Notes under the pieces: model-generated
The model's input: the letters and a program-made list of their open reading frames with translations, nothing else
Databases searched by the model: none
Told to the model about the DNA's origin: nothing
Source of the DNA: Euglena gracilis
Taxonomy: Eukaryota; Euglenida; Euglenophyceae; Euglenales
Length of the DNA stretch: 64,000 bases
Direction of reading: 5' to 3'
Assembly: GCA_039621445.1 (NCBI GenBank)
Contig: CP154954.1
Span: 51,501,847 to 51,565,846, forward strand
Shown here: piece by piece, positions 53,340 through 63,905 of the stretch
Layout of the letters: the number at the start of each line of letters is the position of its first letter
How positions within the stretch are numbered: position 1 is the stretch's first letter
Position numbers and translations under genes: made by a program

Positions 53340-53760
53340 TTGTTTTTTTTGCACACTGTTTTTTTTTAATTTTAACAATGTTTTTTCCAAAAAAAAAACG
53401 CCAACAAGGTCTTGCTCGGAAATTTTTTTGAATGCATATTTTCAATCATTTTTGGCAAGTTTTAGGGGTTTTTGAAAAAAAAGGGGGAAGGCCAAATTAG
53501 TTGAGTTCCATGGATGCTAGGCGCGCCGCTCGGGAGGGTCCATTGTTGGCGTTTTTTTGTTTTTTTTAAAAAAACAACAAAGATGTGTTTTTTTTGAAAT
53601 TAACGCCCATAAAAACATCAAAAAAAACAAAAGGAAAATTTCATTGAAAAAACTCGTTATGAAACACCCAAACCATACTTCGAATCCCACTAAGTTCAAA
53701 AATTGCCAAAAAATGGTCAAAAACATTCAAAAAATGCAAAAAAAATGCAACTTTAGGACT
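53340..53760. repeat. Family C repeat, second copy
   Basis: Shares TTTCATTGAAAAAACTCGTT, GAAACACCCAAACC and GCCAAAAAATGGTCAAAAAC with 45505-45960. Confidence 0.8.
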
Positions 53761-55052
53761 TTTTTTTTTCATTTTTTGTTTAAGGAAATTTTTGGCAGAA
53801 AATTGAAAATGGGGGGTATTGCAGTACAGTGGAGGTCGGGCCAATCTGGTCGGCCCGACCTCCAGAGGTCGATAAGCCATGGCCAATGGTTGGCCCGACC
53901 TACGTCGGCCCGACCTCCAAAAGTAGCATGGCCAATATTCCGCACGGAGCCGAATGATGGTTAATGTTTTCATTTCAAACACTCAAATTTTTTGAGTTTT
54001 TTTTAATTATTTTTTTACATCTGTCTCGGGGGGGGGGGGGTTGGAAGTGGGGGGGGTTGGAACTGTACAGGGGGGGGGGAGTGAACCATTTGTCATTGTG
54101 TGATGTTTACAAGGAGGATCTTTGGGCAATTTGGGGGGTGTTTGCCCCGCGTCCCCCCGTGTCCCCCCCCCGCGTCCCCCCTGCGTCCCAAATATTGGCA
54201 GGACACATTTTTTCATCAACCAAACGAAAAATACACACAAATTTGAGTGACGTCAAAGAAAATTGTGAAGGCATTTGGGCCACAGTCTCCCCCCGCGTCC
54301 CCCCCCTCCGCGTCCCAAACCACCCATTTGGTGATCCTTCCGGCAGAGGCATTGGTGTCACAAGGGGGGGGGTCGGAGGGGGGCAGCCCCCCCCTGATTT
54401 TGGGAAGGAAAAAGTTTTTTGTGGCACATATGTGGCTTTTTTTGTTGTAAATGGCATTTTTCAATGGTTCAAAGGGCATTACCGTCTCGGCTGCCTTCGG
54501 CTGCCACCTTACCAGTTGAAATCGCATCTCTAGAAAATGAAATTGCAAAAACGCATTACCGTCTCGGCCGCCTTTGGCGGCCAGAATCTTGTCCTTGAAA
54601 AGTTCCTTTTCTGATGGTTTCACTGGGGACGCGGGGGGGTGCGGGGGGGACACGGGGCAAACACCCCCATTGAAATTGACCTGAAGGTTGGGCGAAACTC
54701 GGGTCAAGAAAAATGGAGGGGGGGGACCTCAAAACCATTCATGGGGAATGGTTTTGCATTCAAACAACCAAGCTGAAATGGGGTGGCAAAACAATCAGCT
54801 TCAGACGAGGGAAAAAATTGTCAGTTTGTGCCCGAAAATCAAGCATCAAAAACCCTTTGCATCAACCAAAGGAAAAATGCATACAAATTTGAGTTACGTC
54901 AAAGAAAATCGTGCAGGCATTTGCCACAGTCTCCCCCCCCCCCGCGTCCCAAACCAACCCCAATGAAAGTGCTCGAATTTTGCAAGAAGCCAAAAAAGGA
55001 GGTTGCAAATTTCACAGTTCGGTTGAGTTCGGAGGCAAGGCTGGATAGAGGC

Positions 55053-55098
55053 ATAGAGGTAGAGGTAGACATAGAGGTAGAGGTAGAGGTAGAGGTCA
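55053..55098. repeat. (AGAGGT)n minisatellite
   Basis: TAGAGGTAGAGGTAGACATAG units; single copies near 55580 and 55690 share flanking GGATAGAGG and CCTCTAT sequence. Confidence 0.85.
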
Positions 55099-55248
55099 CC
55101 TCTCCCTCCTCGTTCCCTCTATGTCACCTCCATGTCAAAATCCTAACAAAAATGGCACAAAGACGGAAAATTTGTACTAAGCGAAGGCCATTTTTAAGAA
55201 AATTTTGGAAATTGGCCATTTTTGTCACATATCTCCGATGACAATTTT

Positions 55249-55437
55249 TGAAACCGTGTTTGGGCGAAGATTTAAGACTTTTAAAGTCTCGAAATCGGCC
55301 CAAACACGGTTTCAAACCAAGAACAGTGTTTTGGGCCAAGGTTTTAGGGGGGCCTGGGGGCGACCACGGCGCCTTCGGCGCCGCGGTCCCCGCCCCCCGG
55401 CTCCCCCTAACTCTTGGCCCAAACACAGTTCTTGTCA
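55249..55437. repeat. Two successive hairpins of related sequence
   Basis: First: GAAACCGTGTTTGGGC ... GCCCAAACACGGTTTC (55249-55314). Second: CAAGAACAGTGTTTTGGGCC ... GGCCCAAACACAGTTCTTG (55318-55437), with a GGCGCCTTCGGCGCC core inside its loop. Confidence 0.85.
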
Positions 55438-56713
55438 CAGAAACCACCCAACAAGATAATATTTCTCGTTTCTTACCTTGTTGGATATGTTTTGGTGCAA
55501 ACTTGCCAAGTTTGAGGCATATGGAATGTTTTATGGCCCTTTTTGGTGCCACATTTTATGGACACACAGGTGACATGGAGGTAGAGGTGTGACGCTTACG
55601 CCGTTTTTGAAGTCCAATGTCCCAAAAAATTGACCGCTGGGGACAAAAGGAGGCTGCGGGAACCCCCTTTGGAACCTCCGACAGGGCTGGATAGAGGTAG
55701 AGGTTGATGAAAAGACCTCTGCCTCTATCTAAACCACCCCCCTCTCGTCCCCTTCGTGGCCAGGAGGGCAAAGACAATACACTTTGGACGAGCCAAGGAA
55801 AATTTATTTGGTGCTTTGCGCCGGAGAAAAACGGATGTGTGTGAAATTTTCTCAGTTCCTTGCCCCCCCGGGAAAAATTTGTTCCGACAGAGGTGCACCG
55901 CGCTTCTTTGAAAGGGCACCTGGCAAGTAGGGGGGGGGGGCTGTGGACCTCCCCGGTGAAACGTTCACTGGGACCGGTGAACTTCACCACTCCAGTAGGG
56001 GGAGGGGGGTCTCTTTCATGCCATTGACAATGGGGAATTTGATTGCATTCTATTTTTCAGGCTTGTTGTGGCTACCGGGATCGGGTTTCAATCCGTCCGG
56101 TTCGTGCCCCACGCGACGTCTCTTTTGGAGGCGGCAGTGTCCGCGGGGAACCAAGCCGCCGCCCTCAGCCTCATCCAACTGTACATCCAGTGCCTCGCCA
56201 GAGTGTGAAAGCACTTGAGGCTGGGCTTGGTTTGCAGGGAAGGGAGGGCAAGAACAAAGCTTCGGCGCTTTGCGGCATAGTTCAACTTTTACCGGTTTTC
56301 CTAATTTTTCCGGGAAAGTTTCACCTCACGGTCTCCAGCGCTTCATGTCCTTAGGGAGTTCTTGTTTGGGGGGGTATTTTTGGATTTTTGCTTTTGTTTT
56401 TTTTGGGGGGGGTCATTTTTGTGGGGTTACCCATTTTGCCAACCTCCATTGGGGTTCCCACCCCCTCGTCGGACGTGCCGAGCCTCCAATACCCCATGCT
56501 AAAAAAATCCAAAATTTGGCTGCTTATCATGGATTGCCTTGGGAATTTTCGAACAAGGATTGTATTTGCAGTGATGTTCATTCCACCCCAAGTCAAAAAT
56601 GAGCCGCCTCATTCAATCAAAATTGAACTGAAATTGGGAATTTTTGAAAAGGATGCAAGCACTATGAGCTGAAGAGAGCAACTGTCGACAGGAGGAATCC
56701 AGACCAAGGTCAC

Positions 56714-56955
56714 CGTGCAATTTGAAAGAGAATTTTGAACTCTGCCTCCACTGCCCGGGAAGGCACCTTGCCCACGTATCCACGGTGGTGTAACCGCGGT
56801 GATAACCACGGTGTGGGCTCCTCCAATAAGTCAGTAATAAGGTCAAAGCGCCCCCAGCGAGAAGCACGGATGGTGTTGATTCCCGTCACACCCTTGGTTC
56901 CTCCTGTCGAAGTTGTCGAAGTGCAACCAGCTTCGCCCCCCAGAGTTGTTGCCAT
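56714..56955 (-). CDS. Candidate first exon of an unidentified gene
   Basis: An ATG at 56953-56955 in good context (AAAATGG) opens MATTLGGEAGCTSTTSTGG, then TIRASRWGRFDLITDLLEE and HHRGYVGKVPSRAVEAEFK, with a possible GTGACC donor after 56714. The composition is protein-like and the strand matches the other genes. The opposite strand is also open here (IPVTPLVPPVEVVEV), so the assignment is uncertain. Confidence 0.35.
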
Positions 56956-57929
56956 TTTATCCAACGGTGTTCCTGTTAAGTTTAGGCCTTTTCTTCGGGG
57001 ACATGGAATGACACATTTTCTTCTCTCCGTTTGGTTTTTGGGCGTGGAGGATGTTGCTGGTTGGTTTTGTTCGGTGTCATTGGCGTGAGGGGGGGTCGAC
57101 CCACGGGATCAGGCCTGTTGCAAATTGGCCCAACCAGCATGGCCCATGTTCCGCCCAGGGGCCCCCCATTATTGCATTAAAACCGGCATTCAGAGCTGGC
57201 GTTTTTTTTGTTTTTTTTAAAAAAAACAAAAACGTGTTTTTTTTTGAAAAAAAACGGCAAAAAAAAACGGTTTTTTTAAAAAACCGGCCGAATCAAGCGC
57301 CAAGTCGCCGGCAACGGAAAAACTCAAAAAAAAAAACACCACACACATGCAACCCCCCCTTTCCTCGGTTTTGTATTGACCTTTGAAGCATGGGCAAAAG
57401 AGGTTGGTTGAGAAAATAGCTATAAAAGTGACAGAAAAAAATGCAACAATTCCAAGATCATGTTGGGAACTGCCCAAAAAAAATGAAAATTTTTTTTCCA
57501 CCATACCCCCGCTGGCGTTTTTTTTGTTTTTTTTAAAAAAAACACAAAAAAACCAAAAAAAACCGTTTTTTGTTTTTTTTGTTTTTTTTTTGACTGCCGG
57601 CTTTGCCGGCATTTGGGACAGAACAGGGTTCAGGACAGAACTGGCGTCCCCCCCCCACGGCTTTTCTGGACGCCGGTTCTGTCCAAAACCCGGCGTCCGG
57701 TGTGGGTCTGTATTTTGTGCAAAGAAAGTGCCAATGTGCCCCCAGAAACGAAAATCTCCTTGGCTGAAGAGGGATAAGAGGCACAATGACTGAGTGCAAA
57801 AATATCATGGATCAGTGGCGGCAAGCTTTTTGCAGTTTCTGAGGTGGGGGGAGGATTGCTAGGCATACAGGTTGCCACAGCCGCGGCGATTACAGGCTAA
57901 ACCGTATTGCCGGCAAGAAAACACATTAC

Positions 57930-58209
57930 AGAAATTTTGGCTGGACCTCGCTGAGTTTTTAAGAATTACGGTTGGGAAACTTTGGCTGGACCCCCCTGGG
58001 TTTTTTCAGAATTTTGTTTGGGAAATTTTGGCTGGACACCTGGGGTTTTTCAAATTATGGTTGGGAAATTTTGGTTGGAAGCCCCCTGGGTTTTTTTAGA
58101 AATACGGTTGGGGAATTTTGGCTGGCCCCCCCTGGGTTTTTTTTTCAGAATCACAGCTGTTAAACGTTGGCTGAATCCTCCTGGGGTTTTTCAGAATCAT
58201 GGTTGGGAG
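57930..58209. repeat. Minisatellite GGGAAATTTTGGCTGGACCCCC, left part
   Basis: Six to seven units of 40-50 bp (GGTTGGGAAATTTTGGCTGG, CCCCCTGGGTTTTTTCAGAA). The array continues at 59682-59850, so it was split by the 58210-59681 element. Confidence 0.9.
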
Positions 58210-59681
58210 CATACTTGTAGTTAGTGCGACCGGAAAAAATGTTTCCGTGCGCCGCGACCACCGCGGAAAATTTTTTTTGTGACCAGCAGCGCCGCGGCAA
58301 AATTTTTTCTGTGCGCCGCGAATGCCGCAGCACTGGTTCAAACGCCAGTTTCAGGACAGAACCGGCGTCCCCCCCCCACGGGTTTTCCGGACGCTGGTTC
58401 TGTCCTAAAACCCGGCGTTAGGAACGCCGGTTTTGTCCAAAACCCGGCGTCCGGTTTTCATTCCTAAAAATGTCACCAAAAGTGCCCAAAACTGACCCTA
58501 AGGTGCTGGTATGCTTTCAACCATCTAGGACAATGAATTTTGCCATCTGGGGACCACTGGGGTGGATATCCAAATTTGGTGAAAATTGGCCCAGATTTGG
58601 AAATAGAGTACCGTGCGGCGTGGAAAGATCTGATGAGCACTGCTGGTCGTCTGTTGAAAAGTGCTTTCGATCGAGGGGTAACTTGGCACCCTAACGTTGC
58701 ACACAGCCCGAGATACGCTCGCGATCGTCCGATCGGCCAGAGTTTGAGTCGAGATTTGTGGTAATTTTCAGTGATTTTTGGTTTAAGATGCTGAATAAAC
58801 CTTACAGAAACGTTTTTTCTCTTCGAATCGACCACCTGAGGGGGCCTGGGGGCACCAGAGTTGTGAAATTAGGATTTTACACTGACAGAAAATAAGAGCT
58901 CCAGGCGGCGTGGCTGAATTTGGTGGTGATCGCCAGTCGTCTGATGAAAAGAGCTTTCGATTGAGGGGTGACTTTGTACCTGGATGATTGACACAGCCAG
59001 AAATACCATCGCGATCGCCGGAATTTGGTGAAATGCAAAGTGGCGTGACATTTCAGATAAGTGGTCGGGGATTGGTCCTGGGAGTGTCCTTTGACCGAAG
59101 GGTGGGGACGCCGGTTCTGTCCTGAACCCGGCGTCTCTAAAACGCCGCTTTAAACAAGGGGTGGCGGACGCCGCCGAAGGACGGAACCGGTGTCCGGAAC
59201 GCTGGGTTTTGGACAGAACCGGCGTCCGCCACCCCTTTTTTGTAGTAATGTGTGCGCCGCGACCGCCGCGGAAACTTCTGAAGTTTGTGCCCCGACCACC
59301 GTGGCAATTGTCTTTTTAAATTGTGTCCCACATATACTTCCTTTCGGCCCCTTCCCCTGCCTGGCCTCTTTGACATTTTCTCGACCATGGCCGAGAAGGG
59401 TATTTGGCAGCAGGGAGTGAACTTCTATCAATGTAGTTGTTTTCACCAAAAAAAATGTTGGGTGTTGTGTTGCTGCCAATACGTTATTGAGATCCGGGCA
59501 GATTTTTTTTTTGCGCCGCAACCACCGCGGAAAATTTTTCCCCTTGCGCCGCGACCACCGCGGCAATGAATTTTGCTTGTGCCGCAACAGCCGCGGCAAA
59601 AATCTTTCTGTGCGCCGCGACCACCGCGGATTTTTTTTTGCGCCGCAGCATGAGCGCTGCGGCGCACTAACTACAAGTATG
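58210..59681. mobile_element. 1,472-bp TIR element inserted in a minisatellite
   Basis: Perfect 19-bp ends CATACTTGTAGTTAGTGCG and its reverse complement (58210-58228, 59663-59681), flanked by GTTGGGAG on both sides (58202-58209, 59682-59689). Because the host is a tandem array with the same word, the 8-bp duplication is suggestive only. Subterminal GCGCCGCGACCACCGCGG repeats occur at both ends (58248-58335, 59250-59660). The middle holds foldback GACGCCGG units and two family G repeats. No transposase frame. Confidence 0.88.
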
Positions 59682-59850
59682 GTTGGGAGATTTTGGCTGG
59701 ACCTTGCTGAGTTTTTTCCGAAATACGGTTGGGGAGTAGGGCTTGAACCCCCTTGGCTTTTTCAGAATTTGGGTTGGGAGATTTTATGTCTGAACCCCCT
59801 GGGTTTTTTCAGAATTAATTTTGGGAAATTTTGGCTGGACCCCCCTGGGC
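59682..59850. repeat. Minisatellite, right part
   Basis: Same unit as 57930-58209; about four copies. Confidence 0.9.
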
Positions 59851-59965
59851 CTGAACGCCACTTTAAACAAGAGGCGGGGGGACGCCGGTTCTGTCCTGGA
59901 CCCGGCGTCCAGGGACGCCGGGTTCAGGACAGAACCGGCGTCCCCCCCCCCTCTTGTTTGTAGTA
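59850..59965. repeat. Foldback GACGCCGGTTCTGTCC hairpin
   Basis: Near-perfect inverted arms of about 48 bp: AAACAAGAGG..GACGCCGGTTCTGTCC and GGACAGAACCGGCGTC..CTCTTGTTT. Related units at 57610-57700, 58345-58460 and 59105-59245, the last with the same AAACAAGG / CTTTTTTGTAGTAAT outer ends. Confidence 0.88.
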
Positions 59966-60714
59966 ATTTGGAGTAGACTCAGGTCATTTGCCCCCTCCCC
60001 CCCCTTGTGGTGAAGTTCACCGTTTGAAACTTCACCGGCCCGGACTACTGAAGTTTCTATATCGAGAATTGTGTCCCAGATGCCGGTTTGGGCGTGAACC
60101 CGGTGCCTGCTGGGACAGAGTTTTTGAAACCATTTCTAGGGGACTCCAGGTTCATGCCCGAACCGGTGTCTGAGGAATCGCGACCAATTTCGCCCCATGT
60201 TTGGGACACTTTTGGGCGATTTTGGTCCAAATTGTTCGCCAATGGAAATTGGTAGATTTCACACTTGTGATGCCATGTTACAATCGAAAGCTCTTCTCAA
60301 GGGCTTTTGACAGATGGCCACAGAATTCAACCATAATGCACAGAGCTCTTATTTTCAGCGATCGTGTATTGTATTGACATATTAATTTGTCCAATCCCAC
60401 AGATCAGGTACCATACAGCCAAGGTTGACGGTTTGTTTGTTTTTTTGAAACAAAGAAACATGTTTTTTTTAAAAAATATGTTTTTTTAAAAACAAAAAAA
60501 ACGTCATGCAGGGTTTGGGTTAAAATCTTTTGAATTGTTTTTTTTAAAAAAAGTTCATTTTTTATCTCTGCAGCATTCATTTTTTTTGTTGTTTTTTTTT
60601 GGATGTTGAAAGCATGATTTTTTGCACCAGAAAACACAGATTTGGAAATATTTTCACATATGTGCGGACATAAAACCATGACCAAAAAAATGACTTTAGA
60701 GGGGGTGTTCGGGT

Positions 60715-61075
60715 CCCAGTCTGGGCCTAGGGGGGGTCCTGGGGGGTACGTACCTGGGGTACAACCCCCCCAGTACCTGTTGTACCTGTCCAGGTCCTGG
60801 GGGGGGTACACGCAGGTCCTGGGCCCCCCCACACCGGCGCCGACAAGACCCATGTCAAAATAGGTACGTACCCCCCCAGTACCTGTTGTACCTGTGCAGG
60901 TACACGCAGGTCCTGGGGGGGGTACACGCAGGTCTTGGGGGGGGGCACACGGAGGTCCTGGGGGGGTACGTACCCCCCACACCCGCGCCGACAAGGCCTA
61001 TGTCTAAACAGGTACGTACCCCCCCCATAGCTACCTGTTGTACCTATGCAGGTACACGCAGGTCCTGGGGGGGAT
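60715..61075. repeat. GTACCTGTACAGGTAC repeat arm, left
   Basis: About four units with TGTACCTGTGCAGGTACACG, CAGGTCCTGGGGGG and GACAAGGCCTATGTCTAAAC. The last module appears reversed at 61815-61840, so the two arms are inverted around the 78-bp array. Confidence 0.88.
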
Positions 61076-61079
61076 ACAC

Positions 61080-61615
61080 AATTGTTGGAGACCCCAAAAT
61101 AACAAAATCTCTTGTGTTTCCAAGTCATTTTGGTGGGCAAATCCCTTGTGTTTCCAAGTCGTTTTGGGGGGCAAATCCCCTTTGTTGCTCAATGTTGGAG
61201 GGCCCAAAATAACAAAATCCCTTGTGTTGCCAAGTCGTTTTGGGGGACAAAGCCCTTTTGTTGTCCAACTGCTCGAGGGCCCCAAAATAACAAAATCCCT
61301 TGTGTTTCCAAGTCATTTTGGTCAAATCCCTTGTGTTTCCAAATCATTTTGGGGGGCAAATCCCTTTTGTTGTCCAACTGCTCGAGGGCCCCAAAATAAC
61401 AAAATCCCTTGTGTTTCCAAGTCATTTTGGGGGGCAAATCCCTTTTGTTGTCCAACTGCTCGAGGGCCCCAAAATAACAAAATCCCTTGTGTTTCCAAGT
61501 CATTTTGGTGGGCAAATCCCTGTGTTTCCAAGTCGTTTTGGTGGGCAAATCCCTTTTGTTGCTCAACTATTGGAGGGCCCAATATAACAAAATCCCTTGT
61601 GTTACTAAGTCCTTT
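61080..61615. repeat. 78-bp tandem array
   Basis: Units such as CTCGAGGGCCCCAAAATAAC followed by CCTTGTGTTTCCAAGTCATT and TTTTGTTGTCCAACTG; starts at 61272, 61381 and 61459 show a 78-bp period with one partial 32-bp insertion. Six to seven copies. All frames stay open in part because 78 is a multiple of three. Confidence 0.93.
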
Positions 61616-61619
61616 TGTT

Positions 61620-61960
61620 GTGTACCTGTACCTGTACAGGTACACACAGGTCCTGGGGGGTATGTACCAGGTACGTACCCCCCAGTGCCTGCTTGTACCT
61701 GTACAGGTACACGCAGGTCCTGGGGGGTACGTACCAGGTACGTACCCCCCAAGTACCTATCGTGTACCTGCTTGCACCTATACAGGTACACGCAGGTCCT
61801 GGGGGGGTACATACCTGTTTAGACATAGGCCTTGTCGGCGCCGGTGTGGGGGGGGTTGTACCTGGTATGTACCCCCCCCCCAGTACCTGCTTGTACCAGG
61901 TACGCGCCTTGTACCAGGTACGTACCCCCCCCAGAACCCCCCCCCCCACGGCCAGGCTGC
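61620..61960. repeat. GTACCTGTACAGGTAC repeat arm, right (inverted)
   Basis: Same modules as 60715-61075, partly reversed (GTTTAGACATAGGCCTTGTC), dense in GTAC. Confidence 0.88.
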
Positions 61961-62029
61961 TGCGGGGGGTGTTCCCCCGTGACCACCCCATGACCTGACC
62001 TAAGACCCTTTTTGGTCAAATTTTTTCAG

Positions 62030-62230
62030 ATGATGCCAGTAATGCCTAATTTGACAAAATTTTCAGGTGGAATTCTAATTATGAGGCATAAGTTTTGGAA
62101 ATTTTGGGATGGTGATTCCTAATTTGGTGTCCAAATCCTAATTTTACGTCTGGGGATTCCTTATTTAAGGATTTTCCCCCCAAAAATTCGTTTTCGGTGA
62201 TTCCCAATTTGGCCACCGAAAATGTGGTGT
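62030..62230. repeat. Family D AATTAGG-type array
   Basis: Degenerate units (TGCCTAATTTG, CCTAATTTGG, CCTAATTTTACG), reverse orientation to 49230-49665. Confidence 0.7.
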
Positions 62231-63779
62231 TCCCCCGGACCCCCCCCCCCCATGACACCCGAACCGCCCCCAGAATTTTTTTTTAAAAAATGGCCACTTC
62301 GCAAGGAAAAAGGCCCATTTTTGCTTTTTCAAAAAAAAACATTTTTTTTGTTTTTTTTAAAAAAAACAACAAAAAAGAACGTCAACCCTGTAGACAGCAC
62401 ATCAATCGAAAGCTCTCCCCAAGACCTTTTGCTTGGTGCCTACAGAACTCAGCCGCACTACATAGTGCTGTGAAAACAGTCGATCGCATGTTCTGAATCT
62501 GCCAATCAATTAGGAATCAAAAGTGTGAGAAATTCGTCCCAAATTCCTAATTGGACCTATTTTTGGACCCAAATGGCACGCAACTTTCTAATTGGGATCT
62601 AAAATTAGAGGAAAGAATGACGTCACACAAGTCACGCGTGACCTGTCAAAAACCCCGTTTCCCCCCCCCCCCCCCCCCCCCGCAACCCCCCCCGCGACCC
62701 CCCGCGACCCCCCCCCCGCGACCCAACACCCCCAAGGCCCCCATCCAAAATGGACTGTTGGAAAAAAATTGACAACAAGTTGCAGTTCTCGGTTTGTGAA
62801 ATGACAGGGATTCACGTGGTGTCATGTTTGTTCACGGAATTTGCGAAGTGGGTGCATTGATGCTCTTTTTGACATAGAGAACGAAAAAATTGCAGAAAAA
62901 AAGCTCAAAGAAAAATTCTTAGCGAACAAGCTGGTATTCTGATGTACAAGTGAGATCCGTCGACCCTCACAAGGGTGCCTTGGCTGCTCTTACAAAGCAG
63001 GTCCCCAAAATGGCATTGTCCCGAAAACAAAGGCCCAATTTCCAAACGTCGATTTTTTGATACGGCCACTTCTAGAAACAAAAAAAATGAAATCAAGAGC
63101 ACCAAAAGTGAAAGTGTTGGACAATGCGGACCAGATGCACGCAAAGATGCTGGCAAAGATGCACGCAAACAACAAGTGGGAATCCTGTTTGATGTGCAGA
63201 GGTTCAACATCATTGTGTTGGCCCACATTTTGGGTCAGAGGCGAGAGAGCTTGCAAGAGAGCAGGGAGACCGCAGATGGAACAAAAAATATCACTGTCTA
63301 GTTTGGAAAAATGAAGCATCTACAGGGGGTCACAGGGGGGTTATGAAAATCATCTTCGAGAAAGGGGTGGTTCGGGTCATGGGGGGGGTCACGAGGGGGG
63401 GTCACGGGGGGAAGACCACTTTTTTGGGTGGCCAAATTAGGAATGACTGGCCACGAATTTTTGGAAAAAATCCAGAATTAGGAACCACCACAGCTGAAAT
63501 TAGGATTTTGTCACCAAATTCAGTGTCACCAATCCCAAATTCAAAAAATTTCTGCCTCAAAATAAGGAATCTGCCCGAGAATTTTATCAAATTAGGCATC
63601 ACCGGCCAAAATTTTTCCCGGTAAAATTTGGCCGAAAAGGGTCTCAGGTCAGGTCACGGTGGGGTCACGGGGGGGTGCATCCAGGACACGTGTGCCAACC
63701 AGGCAGCCCTTATCCCCCTACCCTCACCCCCCCAATTGCCCCCCCCCCCCCAATTGGCTACTTGGGGGTCCTGAAGGAC

Positions 63780-63905
63780 GGTCCATTAGCCGGTGGAGCA
63801 CACGGCTGGCCCACGGTTGGCCGACGGCGTGACGGAAGCTGGGCCAAGTTGCTAAGCTAATTTTGGGTAGCAAATGCCTTATTTAGTGTGCCAGTTCCAA
63901 TTAAT
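63780..63905 (-). repeat. Family D boundary module, inverted copy
   Basis: Reversed, it reads AGGCATTTGCTACCCAAAAT, TAGCTTAGC, then AGCTTCCGTCACGCCGTCGG and GTGTGCTCC, matching 49620-49712 module by module. The conserved non-array part suggests a defined element end. Confidence 0.8.

Larger units (their letters stand above)
52142..56713. other. No gene recognised
   Basis: The block 52420-52830 is AT/GC-balanced with an open plus-strand frame (HVHKRCTPVIYFKDRWLCF) but no recognised family. Then G/C-run blocks with GCGGCCGCGC (53105-53150, 53260-53310), family C (53340-53760), GGTCGGCCCGACC-type palindromes (53835-53920), CGTCCCCCC clusters (54150-54310), AGAGGT repeats, paired hairpins (55249-55437). 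A minus-strand segment at about 56100-56225 (HWMYSWMRLRAAAWFPAD) looks coding but has no clear borders. Confidence 0.4.

Noticed and set aside
61038-61982. 314-codon open frame on the plus strand
   Set aside because: It is a translation of the 78-bp tandem array and GTAC-rich arms; the repeat length is a multiple of three, and no family motif or splice context is present.
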